A DNA stretch of 64,000 nt from Syngnathus acus (GCF_901709675.1 NC_051096.1:372001-436000), one strand, 5' to 3'; positions 31,060 to 42,677 are shown, numbered from the stretch's first letter. A program made the numbers and translations. The notes: generated by a model from the letters alone, not told the origin.

Positions 31060-31373
31060 GATTAAGATTAAAAAGATTAAAGTCCCAATGATCGTCACAC
31101 ACACCTGGGTGTGGTGAAATTTGTCCTCTGCATTTAACCCATTCCCGTGTGATTTTAATCCATCCCCTGGGGGAGAGGGGAGCAGTGAGCAGCAGCGGTG
31201 CCGCGCTCGGGAATCAGTTGGTGATCTAACCCCCCAATTCCAACCCTTAATGCTGAGTGCCAAGCAGGGAGGCAATGGGTCCCATTTTTATAGTCTTTGG
31301 TATGACCCGGCCGGGGTTTGAACCCACAACCTTCCAGTCTCAGGGCGGACACTCTACCACTAGGCCACTGAGC
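31060..31373 (-). mobile_element. tRNA-derived SINE, copy 2
   Basis: Same family as 12886-13205. The A-box side lies at the right (cactgagctgg on the plus strand) and the tail of aagattaa repeats at the left. It is almost identical to copy 1 over the body. Confidence 0.85.
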
Positions 31374-31689
31374 TGGGTTTTTAATCTAGGAAGTGTAAGA
31401 AGGCAAATTGGAGGAATTATGTGGAAGAAAATGAGAAATATTGAATGTGCCATGAAGAATGAATGGTGAAATATTGGCTTAAAATTTGTAAATTTTTCAA
31501 AAAACGTAAATATTTAGAATATTTGGCATAAATATTTGGAATGTGTTAAAAGTGGAATGAAGTGAATCCGATGAATTTGTAGAAGTAGTTAAGCTAAAAA
31601 AAAAATAATAATAATAAAAAAATAAAAAAATAAATAAATAAATAAATAAAAAAGAGGCAGAAGAATGCAGAAGAAGTTGAATAATAATA

Positions 31690-31770
31690 AAGTCAAGGCA
31701 AGTCAAGTTTATTTACGTATATAGCCCACAAGCAAGTCTCAAAGGGCTTCAAATGTACAAAAATTGACAA
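31690..31770 (-). repeat. LINE/SINE 3' end fragment
   Basis: The text caagtcaagtttatttacgt followed by tatagcccac and ctcaaagggcttcaaatgtac is the common 3' end of fish L2-related repeats, in minus orientation. Confidence 0.55.
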
Positions 31771-33424
31771 TTTAAAGTACAGGAACAATAAGTGTGAAGG
31801 CCACAATGATGATCATGACAGTAAAAATATTTCTAATTGGTTTTGATAGGTACAAAGGGGGAACATGGAAGAAGGTTTCAAAATTTGTGATTTAGCGTGA
31901 CTCCATTATCAGGAGTAAGCATTTCTTTTTTATTCTAAGAATTGGCATCAACAAAAATGAGAACGATAATCTTCAAGGTGATAGTGTAAGTGGCAGGAAG
32001 AAGCTGCGTATATTGTTTTTTAAACATTATTTTTAGTATCATTATTTTTTAGGAGGGTCAGTAATGCTTGTGAGGAGATGAATGAAGGAACTAGGTAACA
32101 GTAAAAGGGAGTGCTCTATAATTTTTTGGTTCTTTGCCAGAGGTAGTTATTTGGAGGGATGAATTTAAACTGAAAGCAAAATGGAACTGTTTAGTGGAAG
32201 AAATATGGGAAGGTGGAAATATTGAAGTTACAGCTCAACACGAAGTGTCAAATAGTCTAAGTGTGAGATGTGAGCAAACTAAATGGGGAGTTAAATCATG
32301 TTCCAGCATGCTGCATATTGGCAAACGATGAGAGGACAGGAGACCAGACAATTAGATATTAATTTTGGATTTAAAATAAAAAAGGGAAATTTTAATTGAG
32401 GAGAAAATTTTGCGTAGGGATGGTTCCTTTTACAATTTAATATTGTACGTTTTTATGTGTGTGTTGTGGGATGACAGTTTGTCTGTAATGGTGTATGAAT
32501 GTCAAGTCTGTGCTTGTGGTGTTGGTGTATTGTGAATGGTTAACATGATTCAAAGTTGGGGTGATGTGATCACAGCAGAGGATAACATTCCTCTCACCTG
32601 AAAAATATAAAGATACTACAGATTTGAAAAAGCAAGATTGATCGGGGCTAATTTTGGAATAAATATGGGTTTGGGATTACTCTGGGGCACCATTGACAAC
32701 AAAAGACTTCAATGGAGAAGGCCCAATTCAAGATTATGACCAGACGTGACAATACCAGCATTGACAATCAAGACTCTGAGCCAAGACAGTGTATGACAAC
32801 AACTCTGGACTTACCTGACAGTGTGACGAAATGTATGTGACGGAATTTGTGATGACTTGCTTTGTTTTGATGTTTTACCTAATTGTATTGCAGCCTCTAA
32901 CAGCAACCCAGGGAGCAGATTGTGCTTTATTTGTTAAACTCGTGTTTACTTTGCAGGTTGTCAACTGCAGTCTTGGAGAATTTTGTGTCATGTCTGTGAA
33001 CATGCATTAACAACTAACCCCTTACTTTTCATAATGAGTTTGTAAATGTGATCGTTTTCAGGACAGGCTCGGCAGGCTCCAGTTTTCAATTTCAGACGTC
33101 TGACATGCGCCCGTGTGTGGATTATTTTTTGTTTAGCATTATGAATTTTATTTCTTGGTATTATGGATGTTTATTGTCCGGAGAGCTGCATGCACAGCTA
33201 CAGGAGGGTGATGGCTTTTGTTCATACAGCCATGTGAGATGCTGCCAGTCGAGTTTCAGGGACTGAGAATTGGTGATTCCAGGCCAGGATGGCATCTGGA
33301 GGTACACCGAAGTCCAGCTGGCGATGGGTATGTTACCATGGACATTGTTATTTTTACTTTTTAACCATTGTGACACATTTTTTAGAATGTGTCAAAAGGG
33401 GAGGGAAAAACAAAAACTAAACAA

Positions 33425-33445
33425 AAAACAAAGGGGGGAATTGTG
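33425..33445 (+). other. candidate polypurine tract and LTR start
   Basis: An A-rich stretch ends in aaaggggggaa, followed directly by ttgtgagatt, the arrangement of a retroviral polypurine tract before a TG-starting LTR. If so, an LTR would run right from about 33442; a TATA-like agtatataagc (35089) and aataaa (35125) lie further on. Confidence 0.35.
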
Positions 33446-34013
33446 AGATTTTAAGTGTTTTCAGAATTGATGGTTTTTAAGTCTTCAACATGCGAGACGG
33501 AGGAGAAGAAGCAGCTTGGCAGAAATGAAGTGAATGGGAGACAACATCGTGAAATGGAGCCAAAGCCTGGTAACAAGTGTGGAGAGTTTAAAATAGCTTA
33601 TAATAAATTGTAGACCTTTCAAAATAGGATCAAATAGGTGGGAGAGTATTAAATGTAAAAAATTGGAACAATAACATACAGACTCCAAACGAATTTGGAA
33701 CAGGTGGATAACTTATGAACGATAAAGTTTGAATAACACATTATTCACGTGATTCATTTGCAGGATAAACAATGGAAGGGATTGATAAATTGAACAAATT
33801 TAAGATGACTGCAGGAGTATTATGGCGAAAACAAATAGATTCAACAAAAGTTTTTCCCTATAAAATGGTGGCGTTTGGGTTTGAAGTACATAGTCGCTTC
33901 AAAGGAGGAAAAGCATGAATTAAGATACGTGATTGATCAATGATTAAATGTTAGTCAAACAACAGATTGAATAAATTACGATGACTATGCTTTGAAAAGG
34001 CTATCCCTTATAC

Positions 34014-34327
34014 CAGGGGTGTCAAATTTTTTCCCTGGCCGCATTGTAGTCATAGCTTCTTTTGGAGGGCGGTTATGACTGTCACCCCAAATAAATGTAT
34101 GAGCACCTCACAGTAAAAGCTACAAAATAAACTGACAAGTAATTCGTTTTCAAATCAGACAAGTAAAAACTGGTCTAATAGTTAAAAATAAAATATTATT
34201 AAAAGTGAAGACAATTTGCAATTCGAGTAATGACACATGAATATGAAGCACAATTTGTCTTCGCGGGCCACATAAAATGATGTGCCTGGCTGCATCTGGC
34301 CCCCGGGCCTTGAGTTTGACACCTGTG
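34014..34327. mobile_element. hAT MITE
   Basis: Starts caggggtgtcaaa and ends tttgacacctgtg, with perfect 8-bp duplications ccttatac (34006-34013, 34328-34335). 314 bp, no coding part. Confidence 0.85.
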
Positions 34328-34452
34328 CCTTATACAAAGGTAAAGAAGGATTAGAATTTGATAGAACAGATATGGACATTCATATATTCCAATAGAGTTT
34401 AAACTGCTTGCAATACTATTACAAATTAATTAACACTTGTGAGTGAGTGCGG

Positions 34453-34502
<50 letters not shown>

Positions 34503-34575
34503 CTGACTGACTGACTGACTGACTGACTGACTGACTGAATGACTGAATGACTGAATGACTGAATGACCGAGTGAC
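34453..34575. repeat. (GATT)n-(GACT)n compound microsatellite
   Basis: About twelve gatt units change into gact and gaat units. Confidence 0.95.
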
Positions 34576-35298
34576 AGAATGACCGAGACCAAATGACTGA
34601 GTGGCCGAATGGGCGATCGTTCGATGTCTGTCTGTCTATATGCATGTATAGATATGTGTATGTATTTCGTTATTTGTTTATGTATTTTTCTCTCACATTT
34701 TCTTTCTCATCTTCCACTTCTTTCGGGAATCTTCTCGCTTTTTAAGAATCTCCCCTGCCATCTCTCCTTGATAGTTCCATGCTGTCACTGGAATGTCGTC
34801 TAGGCCAATTGCCTTTCCCCTCTCCATCTTTTACAAATGTCTGGGTATGAATTTTATCTATATTTATTTTTCTCACTCATTGGCGGCCCCACAGAGGGAC
34901 TTGAAGCGGCTCCACAGAGGGACGTGGTGGGCCGACAGAGGGATTACGAACACATATGGGTTGTCAACCCTCTGTTGACCTCAGTTTAACTGAGGTCACC
35001 AAAAAGGTGGACCCTGTGAAGGAATAGGGTCAAAAGACACAAAACCCGCCTAGCCACAATAACAGATACGCTCACATCTCTTTGGATAAAGTATATAAGC
35101 AGACAAGTATATTCATGGAGTCAACCAATAAAGCAGACATAACTAGACATTCTTTGATATAAGATAATAACAGAGGTTGCTACAACTTCACGATTCAATA
35201 TGTATTTCTGTGCACTGCAAAATAAATGTCTTTTGATATGTTGCTTAAATAGCTTAATGACCCTTAAGGAACTGTGTAATGCATGCCTGATGTTTGTT

Positions 35299-36132
35299 CT
35301 CTAAATCATGGACACGGCCAGAGTCGTCTTGACCGTACAGTACTTGATTATATCTTGTGTTTTGATTAAACGTCATATGTCGCCTAATGCGAGACGCCAG
35401 CTTTTCGATTACTACTGAACGCTCTGCACAGAGGGCAATATTTTGCCTAACAAAGAAAAGATATGGTGGGAAGCATGATTAAACTAAGAATATAATGATG
35501 ACAAAGACATGGAGTATCAAAAGAACTAACTTTGCATAGTCAGGGAACAGTAATAGATTAATGATGTTACAGCCAAAAGCTCACATAAATTCGTACAAAA
35601 TGACAAAAGTGAAAGAATGAGGTACGACAGTATATGTGCAAGGATGGAGGAGAATGTTTACAGGAAGGTCACTCGGAGATAAAAACCAGCTGGTGCCAGA
35701 AGGAGACAGCCAAGGACTCGGCCAAAGATGATCACCAAGGCCGAAAGACGGGATGGAAGACAACAGCCCCCACACACACACCGAATCGTCCAGAACCAGC
35801 ACCCACTCCCATGGAATCAAACTCTACTGCGAACTCGCCCCACCCCAACGACTCATCACCCATCAAACTCGCCCCACACCGGCCTGTCCAACTGAATATA
35901 AGCTGACCAAAGAACCTTGAACGTTGCCTTTTCTGAATGGAGACTTTCTGCTCTTGAAGGGCCCAGCGCTGTATTGTACTTTCCTGAAAACAGAGCTTTC
36001 TTAACAAGAATTATGATTGAACTCAACCAACCTGTGTAAGTCTAATTTCTGCTTCAGTGTCTTTGCATTTTCCTAAATCTGAAGAAATTAAACGAGCACG
36101 CAGTGAGTAAATTGGATAACAGGTGATTGGCA
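35299..36132 (+). repeat. LTR-like arm, right copy
   Basis: The inverted partner of 26570-27392. A possible full LTR begins tgtttgttctc at 35291 and ends gattggca at 36132, with a TATA-like box near 35894. No polypurine tract or primer site adjoins it, so it looks like a solo LTR. It abuts the tRNA-His pseudogene. Confidence 0.6.
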
Positions 36133-36335
36133 CGTGACCCAGATTCGTTCCGGGGATGCTGCGGCCACAACGCTATACGATCATGCAATAGCATACAATG
36201 AGTTTAGGGTATTTTCTTTAGGATCTTCAGCCAGGACACCCAGGCATAATATGAAAGAATGTTGATGTTAAAATGTTGGTTGAGTTGAGACAACATTGGA
36301 AAAACTTCTTTGTTGACAGTGTCTGTAAGTCACTT
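36131..36335 (-). pseudogene. tRNA-His pseudogene with duplicated flank (inverted)
   Basis: Minus-strand copy of the D-arm-deleted tRNA-His at 20411-20466, with the same flank (aacatcaacattctttcat and its complement). The copies are diverged by several indels. Confidence 0.65.
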
Positions 36336-36389
36336 CAACGCATAAGTTTCAAGTGCACATAGCTAATGTTGACCAAAATGTGGCATATA

Positions 36390-36460
36390 AGCTAGCAAGG
36401 AATTGAAACTAGAATCTTCTGTTCCGTAGTCAGATGCATTATCCATTGCGTCCATTGCCC
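36390..36460 (-). pseudogene. tRNA-Arg(ACG)-like
   Basis: GACGCAATGGATAATGC D-arm, anticodon stem-loop TCTGACTACGGAACAGA with ACG, and T-arm CTAGTTTCAATTCCTTG. The T-stem and acceptor pair badly; likely a pseudogene. Confidence 0.55.
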
Positions 36461-36504
36461 CAGAATAGGTTGTACCCTCCAAGCTTGTGTGTAATACTTT
36501 TGCA

Positions 36505-36545
36505 AACATGATTCAACCGGAGTTGCTGCGGCCACAACGCAGAGT
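36505..36545 (-). pseudogene. tRNA-His 3' half, cut by an element
   Basis: The anticodon arm gttgctgcggccacaacgca and part of the T-arm are intact on the minus strand. At the D-arm (cagagta) the sequence changes into ccgtattttccg, the end of another repeat. Confidence 0.65.
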
Positions 36546-37545
36546 ACCGTATTTTCCGCCCTAAAAGGTGCAACTAAAAACCTAAAATTTTCTCAAAAGC
36601 CGACAGTGCGCCTGTCAGGTCTAAATCCAATCAGACATTAAACCACACGTTGGAAGGAAGAGGAGGAAAGAACCAGAACAGGTTTACTCGCGAGGAGAAC
36701 GATAGAGAGCAAACTCAGTTACAATCTCCATCAATTCTGAGTTCTCACTTCACGTGCTCCTCTATTTAATGTTTTGGTTGCCCTGGTTACAGAGGCGTTG
36801 CTACACTAAAGGGAGGGGAGATAGTGTCTGTAGCAACGTTTATTAGCTAAGGAATGTAGTGTGGTGTGAATTAGCACTTCATTGTCGGCCCGTGACCCCC
36901 GCAGACTTTGTCCTTCTTCATCAACCAACTGTTCTTCTCATGGTTGGCTGATTTGTCCTCGAGTGGGATCAGATAACTTGAATTGCCGCTTTCCTGTGGA
37001 ACAATGCAACTAAACCTTGGCTAACTTTATCTACTTGGTAAAGTAACACACAATAATAATAAGTAACTTGTCCTAAACACTTCAACACACATTAAGTAAA
37101 CGTAAGGTAACTGGTATGCAGTTCCTTAAACGAACATTGAGTAAATATGGGATAACTTGTATGCAACTACTTCAAACTGTATATAACACTTAACAAAGAA
37201 AAACAGTTCTGACCAACAACAATCTATGAACCAAACCTACAGTTAGATAAAAGGAATGAAGTTCCTCTGAACCAAATAAGAACATTTCGCCTATGCAAAT
37301 AAGCTCGGCTCATTGTTAGTGAAGGCCTCCTACAGGAACAAAAACACACAGATAGCATAAGGACAGGAAGGAGACATATGGCTGACAGGGATCAAAAGAC
37401 ATCCCTGTCACTAAAAAGGAAAAACCTAGATGAAAGGAAAGTCATAAACATGTAAAGACGAGGCCTCCAGGTCTGGCAGGCCAGGGCTTCACTTAAATTA
37501 TCCTAACAGCGCCTTATAGTCCAGTGCGCCTTATATATGGATCAA
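36546..37545. mobile_element. ccgtattttccg-type DNA element, split by a solo LTR
   Basis: Starts ccgtattttccgccct and, beyond the LTR insertion, continues gcgccttatagtccagtgcg. Its right end is not clear. It interrupts a tRNA-His gene. Confidence 0.5.
36613..37508 (-). mobile_element. solo LTR, 896 bp
   Basis: Begins TG and ends CA, bordered by perfect 5-bp duplications gcgcc (36608-36612, 37509-37513). No internal region is present, so it arose by LTR-LTR recombination or represents only the LTR. Orientation on the minus strand is suggested by the position of a TATA-like cattaaatag. Confidence 0.85.
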
Positions 37546-37683
37546 TTGATGACTTTGTTGATCCATACTGGTTGTACACAGTGCTCTGCCAAAATGTTTC
37601 AGTACGTTTTAGTACGACTAGTAAATTACAAGGTCGCATCGCTTCCCAACATTACGGTAACTGTAGTCAGGGGGCGTCACCGA

Positions 37684-38117
37684 ATAGCTGTTGTACCCGC
37701 GAGGCTATTTCATTTCAAAATAGGCTGCTCCGTTAATGTTTCGAGTAAATTTACGGATTGATATGGAAGGGAAACATAGGTAAGCAGTACCAATGTGTTA
37801 GATCGAACTTTAGTCAGTTCCGATCATTTTATAGGAGATCGTTTGAGAAACGCGATTGTTTACACTTTGCTGAGGCTCATGGGAGATTGCGAGCTGAGGC
37901 TCGTGGGGCTTTGCGGATGGCTAATGCTATAACGATAGCTGCTATACGTACCAGGCTATTTCATGTCAAAATAGGCTGCTCTGTTAATGTTTCGAGTAAA
38001 TCTACGGATCGATATGGAAGGGAAACATAGGTAAGTAGTACCAATGCGTTAGATCGAACTTTAGTCAGTTCCGATCATTTTATAGGAGATCGTTTGAGAA
38101 ACGCGATTGTTTACAGA
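37684..38117. repeat. tandem duplication, period 251 bp
   Basis: About 180 bp from 37684 (aggctatttcat ... gattgttta) recur at 37935 with few changes. Confidence 0.85.
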
Positions 38118-38704
38118 GGGCTCGTTGGTTATTGGCTAGTGGATGCATACCGCAACCCTATTATTCTCAAAGCATCCCCTGATCTTAAGCTCCCAAAAGG
38201 GCAAGGAAAAACTCAAAAACCCTTACCAGGGAAAAAGGAGAAACCTTGAGAAGGGACCACAGATGGAAGGATCCCCCTTTCAGGATCACCAGGCTGCAAT
38301 GGATGCAGTGAGGGCACAAATAATACATAATATGAAAATCAATGAAAAAGTGGATGTCCAAGTCAAAGCGAAGAGCTGCCGGAGGTGCCCTCGATTGTGC
38401 TGCCAGTGTCTTCGAGGAGGGTAAGCCGCAGTTCCCTCATCCTGAATTGGTCCACGAGAATCCAGATAGCCGCTGTCAGCTTGGGTGCCACCTAACCACC
38501 TCCCCAGCTGGGGAGGGGCGGGGGGATGGGGAGAGGGAGCGAAAACAAACTCCAGCCGAATCGGCCACTACAGGTTAATTACAGGCCATATCATAGAAAT
38601 GTGTCTTTAAACGTGTCTTAAATGTTTCTAGTGAGGTAGCAGTTCCAATATCCATTGGTAGGGCATTCCAAAGCTCTGGAGCCCGAATAGAAAATGCTCT
38701 AGAC

Positions 38705-39514
38705 CAGTGGTTCCCAAAGTGGGCGGTACCGCCCCCCTGGGGGCGGTGGAAAGATCTGGGGGGGCGGTGAGGAAGAAAGGGGCGGTAGGGGGGCGGTAGG
38801 GGGGCGGCAGTCGATTTGTACACAACACGCCGCTCTGGCCCAGTCAGATCCGACAGCATAGACTACAAAAGCAAAAGCTCAGGTTTGTAATTTCAAACTT
38901 GTAATGTTCAGAATTTTGTCTTATAATAAAAACCGCATTCTGGCGGTCAACATCATCTTGAGTTCAAGTCAACATGAAATTGGGGACTCGCCAGAACACG
39001 CCGTGTTGTGTTGTGTTGAGCTGGTTAGGGCAGTGGTCCCCAACCACCGGTGCTGTGGAACAAGGTCAAGATGTACTTCATTGCCTTCCCAACATCATAT
39101 TTAGTAGAGCGGGGCTTCAGTGCAGTCACCTTGCTTCTTTCCAAGCAAAGAAACCGACTGAAAATTACTGACCGCGGGGATCTACGACTTCTTCTTAGTG
39201 AGTTCCAGCCTGATGTTGAGAAGTTTATGTCCCTGCACCAAGCACATCCATCCCATTAATATTACGTGTGAGACAATGAAGGTTACTGGTGGAATGTTTA
39301 TTTACGATTCTATGTTGCTGAAACAGTTAACTGCTAAAAAATAAATTGGTTTACTAAATACTAAATTGGGTTTTATTTGTGAAATACACATTTGTGTTTA
39401 ACCTTTCTCTTTTCAAATTGCAGCAAACCAAATATCAAGAAAGAGGTGTTTGTTTCCATATGTGCCTTGGGGGGGGGGGGGGGGGGGCGCTAGGAATTCA
39501 CTGGGGAGCCACTG
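38705..39514 (+). mobile_element. hAT element A of a head-to-tail-site pair
   Basis: Starts cagtggttcccaaag and ends ggagccactg, flanked by ctctagac at 38697-38704 and 39515-39522. It carries a C-terminal hAT dimerisation fragment at 39071-39256 (YLVERGFSAVTLLLSKQRNR) and possibly a further internal hAT end near 39031. Confidence 0.8.
39071..39259 (+). pseudogene. hAT transposase C-terminal dimerisation fragment
   Basis: About 60 codons read KMYFIAFPTSYLVERGFSAV, LSKQRNRL, TDRGDLRLLLS, the conserved hATC end of ZBED-like transposases, ending at TAA. The rest of the protein is absent. Confidence 0.7.
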
Positions 39515-39522
39515 CTCTAGAC

Positions 39523-39758
39523 CAGTGGTTCCCAAACTTTTGCAGGCTGGCGCCCCCTTTGGCCTTTGGAAATTACAAACCTGAGCTTTTGCTTTTGTAG
39601 TCTATGCTGTCGGATCTGACTGGGCCAGAGCGGCGTGTTGTGTACAAATCGACTGCCGCCCCCCTACCGCCCCCCTACCGCCCCTTTCTTCCTCACCGCC
39701 CCCCCAGATCTTTCCACCGCCCCCAGGGGGGCGGTACCGCCCACTTTGGGAACCACTG
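39523..39758 (-). mobile_element. hAT element B, inverted MITE sharing the target copy
   Basis: 236 bp with ends cagtggttcccaaac and tttgggaaccactg. Its right 190 bp are the reverse complement of the left 190 bp of element A. It is flanked by ctctagac at 39515-39522 and 39759-39766, so three octamer copies frame the two elements. Confidence 0.8.
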
Positions 39759-39799
39759 CTCTAGACCCTGCAGACATTTTCTTGGCCCTCGGTGTCAGT

Positions 39800-42020
39800 A
39801 AAAGACTAGCGTTTTGCGAACGAAGGTTACGAGACGGAACATACGGAACAACTAGGTCGACGAGATATGAAGGCGCTAAGCCATGCAGTGATTTATAGGT
39901 TAATAGAAGAACCTTGAAGTCACAACTCAAATGGACCGGGAGCCAATGTAAGTTGGCTAATATTGGGGTAATGTGATCAAATTTTCTTGTCCGTGAGAGC
40001 AGCCTTGCAGCACCATTTTGTACTAACTGTAGACTTTTGATGCTGGACTTAGGAAGACCAGAGAATAATGCATTACAGCAGTACGGGCGCGACGTGATGA
40101 ACGCATGTATAATAGTTTCCGCATCACCGGTCGAGAGGATCGGACGAATTTTAGCAATATTACGAAGGTGAAAAAACGCAACTCTGGTTATATTCCTAAT
40201 GTGCTTTTGAAAGGAGAGCGTTTGGTCAAATATTACCCCGAGATTAGTTACAGTATCGCTCTGGGTGATAGTACGATTATCTATAGTTATAGTGGTTTCC
40301 TTAAATAAGTGTTGATAACGAGTTGGACCAATTATCAACAGCTGTTTTATCTGGATTAAGACGAAGGAAGTTGAGAGACATCCATTGCTTGATCTCCGCA
40401 AGGCACGCCTCAAGATTACAACAGTCCCGCGGATCTGTCATCGATAACGGCATATATAATTGGGTGTCATCCGCGTAACATTGAAAACTAATATTATATT
40501 TACGTATTATGTCCCCAAGCGGAATCATATAAATATTAAATAGAATTGGTCCAAGTACCGATCCCTGTGGGACACCAAACGTAATATTATAGAGCTCAGA
40601 GGACGTATTGCCCTGGACCACTCGGTGCGTCCTGTCTGATAGATAGGAATAGAACCAGCCTAGTGCTGACCCTGAAATACCAACACAACTTTTAAGACGC
40701 TCTAATAAAATATAGAAGTCTACAGTGTCAAAGGCAGCACTAAGATCGAATAGTAACAATACCGATGAAGTGTTTGAATCCATAGCTATGAGGAGATCAT
40801 TAGTCACTTTAGCAAGTGCTGTCTCAGTGGAATGATTAGCTCTAAAACCAGACTGAAAAGAGTCATATCGATTATTGGCGACCATGTAATCAATAGGGGT
40901 GTAACGATTCATCGATACACATCGATTAATCGATATAATGCTCTACGATTTGTTGGCATCGATGCTAAACGTAATAATCGATCTATATCGCCCGTTTTTG
41001 ACCTCGGACATTAGACGCGACTTTATTTTGAAATCCAGTTCATTGTTGCTTGCTTCCTCTTTCCGAGAGCAGTGCGCGGCGTGTTGTGTTGTGAGCAGAG
41101 CAGGCACGTGAAAGGGGAGCCGACAACTACGCGGCTCCTGGGCTGGTGCTATGGCTAGTGTCCAAGAAGACGAGGAAATTCGCTCCCCTTTGGGCTTCAA
41201 GTCATTCGTTTGGAAGCACTTTGGATTCCAAAGAAAAGATGGCTCAACGGACAAGACACGTGCAGTTTGTAAATCCTGCCATGCGGTGATCAAATATTCA
41301 GGGAACACCACAAATCTCGCCGCACATTTAAAGAAAAAATTGTTATAAATCAGGATATTGTTCTATATCGATCGTAGAGCACTATATCGTGATGTATCGT
41401 GAATGAATCACAGCAGGCTTTAAGATATCGGCAAATATCGTATCGTGGTTCTTTGTATCGATATGATATCGTATCGTGACAAAACCCGCGATTTACACCC
41501 CTAGTAATCAATAAGCTGCTGCGCTACTACTTTTTCAAGAAGTTTTGCTATGAATGGGAGGTTTGAAACTGGCCTATAATTACTGAGACAGTCCGGGTTA
41601 AGATTTGGTCGCTTAAGTAACGGTTTAATGATAGCGGTTTTAAAGGCTGTTGGCACTATCCCAGAGGAGACAGACAGATTAATTATATTTAAGATGGATG
41701 GTCCTAGAATTTGAAATAATTCTTTCAGTAGTTTGGCTGGAAGCGGGTCGAGTAAACATGTTTGTTTATCCGCACTCACCAATTGTGTAAGCCTTTCAAG
41801 GGACACGCTTTTAAAATTTGAGAGAGTTATTGCATGATCGTCCGTGCCAGTAATCGGCGGTCTCGACTGAGCGATTGGAACCATCATCTTGATGTCATCC
41901 CTAATGGATTCAATCTTTCGAGCGAAAAATTTCATGAACTCGTCAACTGAGTGGAAAGAGCTATCGGGGGTCGGCTGGCGTAGTGTTAGCTTTGCCACTG
42001 TATCAAATAGGTAGGTGAGG
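39800..42020 (-). pseudogene. L2 LINE reverse transcriptase and C-terminal domain
   Basis: The minus strand reads LDPLPAKLLKEL, YRPVSNLPFIAKLLEKV (41510-41620), then after the hAT insertion QSGFRANHSTETAL, FDLSAAFDTVD, VPQGSVLGPILFNIYM and the catalytic CYADDTQLY (40301-40912). Beyond a frame change come LGVIFDQTLSF and LHWLPV (39780-40330). The last codons (APELWNALP) lie at 38575-38700, beyond the hAT pair. The catalytic Asp pair is intact, but the gene is broken by insertions and a frameshift. Confidence 0.85.
40894..41503 (+). mobile_element. hAT element with BED-finger remnant
   Basis: Ends taggggtgtaa and ttacaccccta with perfect 8-bp duplications gtaatcaa (40886-40893, 41504-41511). 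Subterminal atcgat-rich repeats are present. A frame at 41151-41346 reads GFKSFVWKHFGFQ, CKSCH and a partial HL end, the BED zinc finger at the N-terminus of ZBED-type transposases, then stops. Confidence 0.9.
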
Positions 42021-42026
42021 TAAAAC

Positions 42027-42345
42027 CAGCTCAGTGGCCTAGTGGTAGAGTGTCCGCCCTGAGACTGGAAGGTTGTGGGTTCAAACCCCAGCCGGGTCAT
42101 ACCAAAGACTATAAAAATGGGACCCATTGCCTCCCTGCTTGGCACTCAGCATTAAGGGTTGGAATTGGGGGGTTAGATCACCAAATGATTCCCGAGCGCG
42201 GCACCGCTGCTGCTCACTGCTCCCCTCTCCCCCAGGGGATGGATCAAAATCACATGGGGATGGGTTAAATGCAGAGGACAAATTTCACCACACCCAGATG
42301 TGTGTGTGACGATCATTGGGACTTTAACTTTTAACTTTAACTTTA
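42027..42345 (+). mobile_element. tRNA-derived SINE, copy 3
   Basis: A-box gctcagtggcctagtggtag, B-box ggttcaaacccc, shared body, and tail (aacttt)n at 42321-42347. It is inserted in the L2 coding region and shows the family in the sense direction. Confidence 0.9.
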
Positions 42346-42677
42346 TTTAGGATTGTTTTTATTGAGATTAATGACTTGCCAAAAATACCGAGTTTTTGCT
42401 AAGATAAGCGCATCTTTATATTTCAGGAGGCTGTCCTGCCATGCCTGATGGAAAACCTCAACTTTGGTTAAACGCCATCTGCGCTCATGCTCTCTACATA
42501 ATTGCTTAACCTCGCTGGTCTGTTAGCTTTTTGCTGCCATCTGTGGTGTTAGCGGGTCATTTTGGACCGTGTATTAAATCAGCCATAAAATACCCTAAAA
42601 ACAATCTTTTATCATCCAATGTTTTTCTTAACTCTTGTTTAGCTGGTTGGGCTCCCTTATCCATGAAAAGATTGGTT

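Larger units (their letters stand above)
28207..33424 (+). other. A-rich block of unknown identity
   Basis: About 5.2 kb with many A-runs on the plus strand and only short frames (all under 85 codons). A SINE (31060-31373) and a LINE-like end (31690-31770) are inserted in it. Candidate splice acceptors with tracts exist (for example before 32118). A purine tract at its right end suggests a decayed retroelement, but no gag, pol or env protein was recognised. Confidence 0.3.

Noticed and set aside
36131-36185. tRNA-His complement next to the LTR as a retroviral primer-binding site
   Set aside because: The match extends across the whole D-arm-deleted tRNA and its flank, and the same block exists at 20.2-20.5 kb, so it is a tRNA pseudogene at the insertion site.
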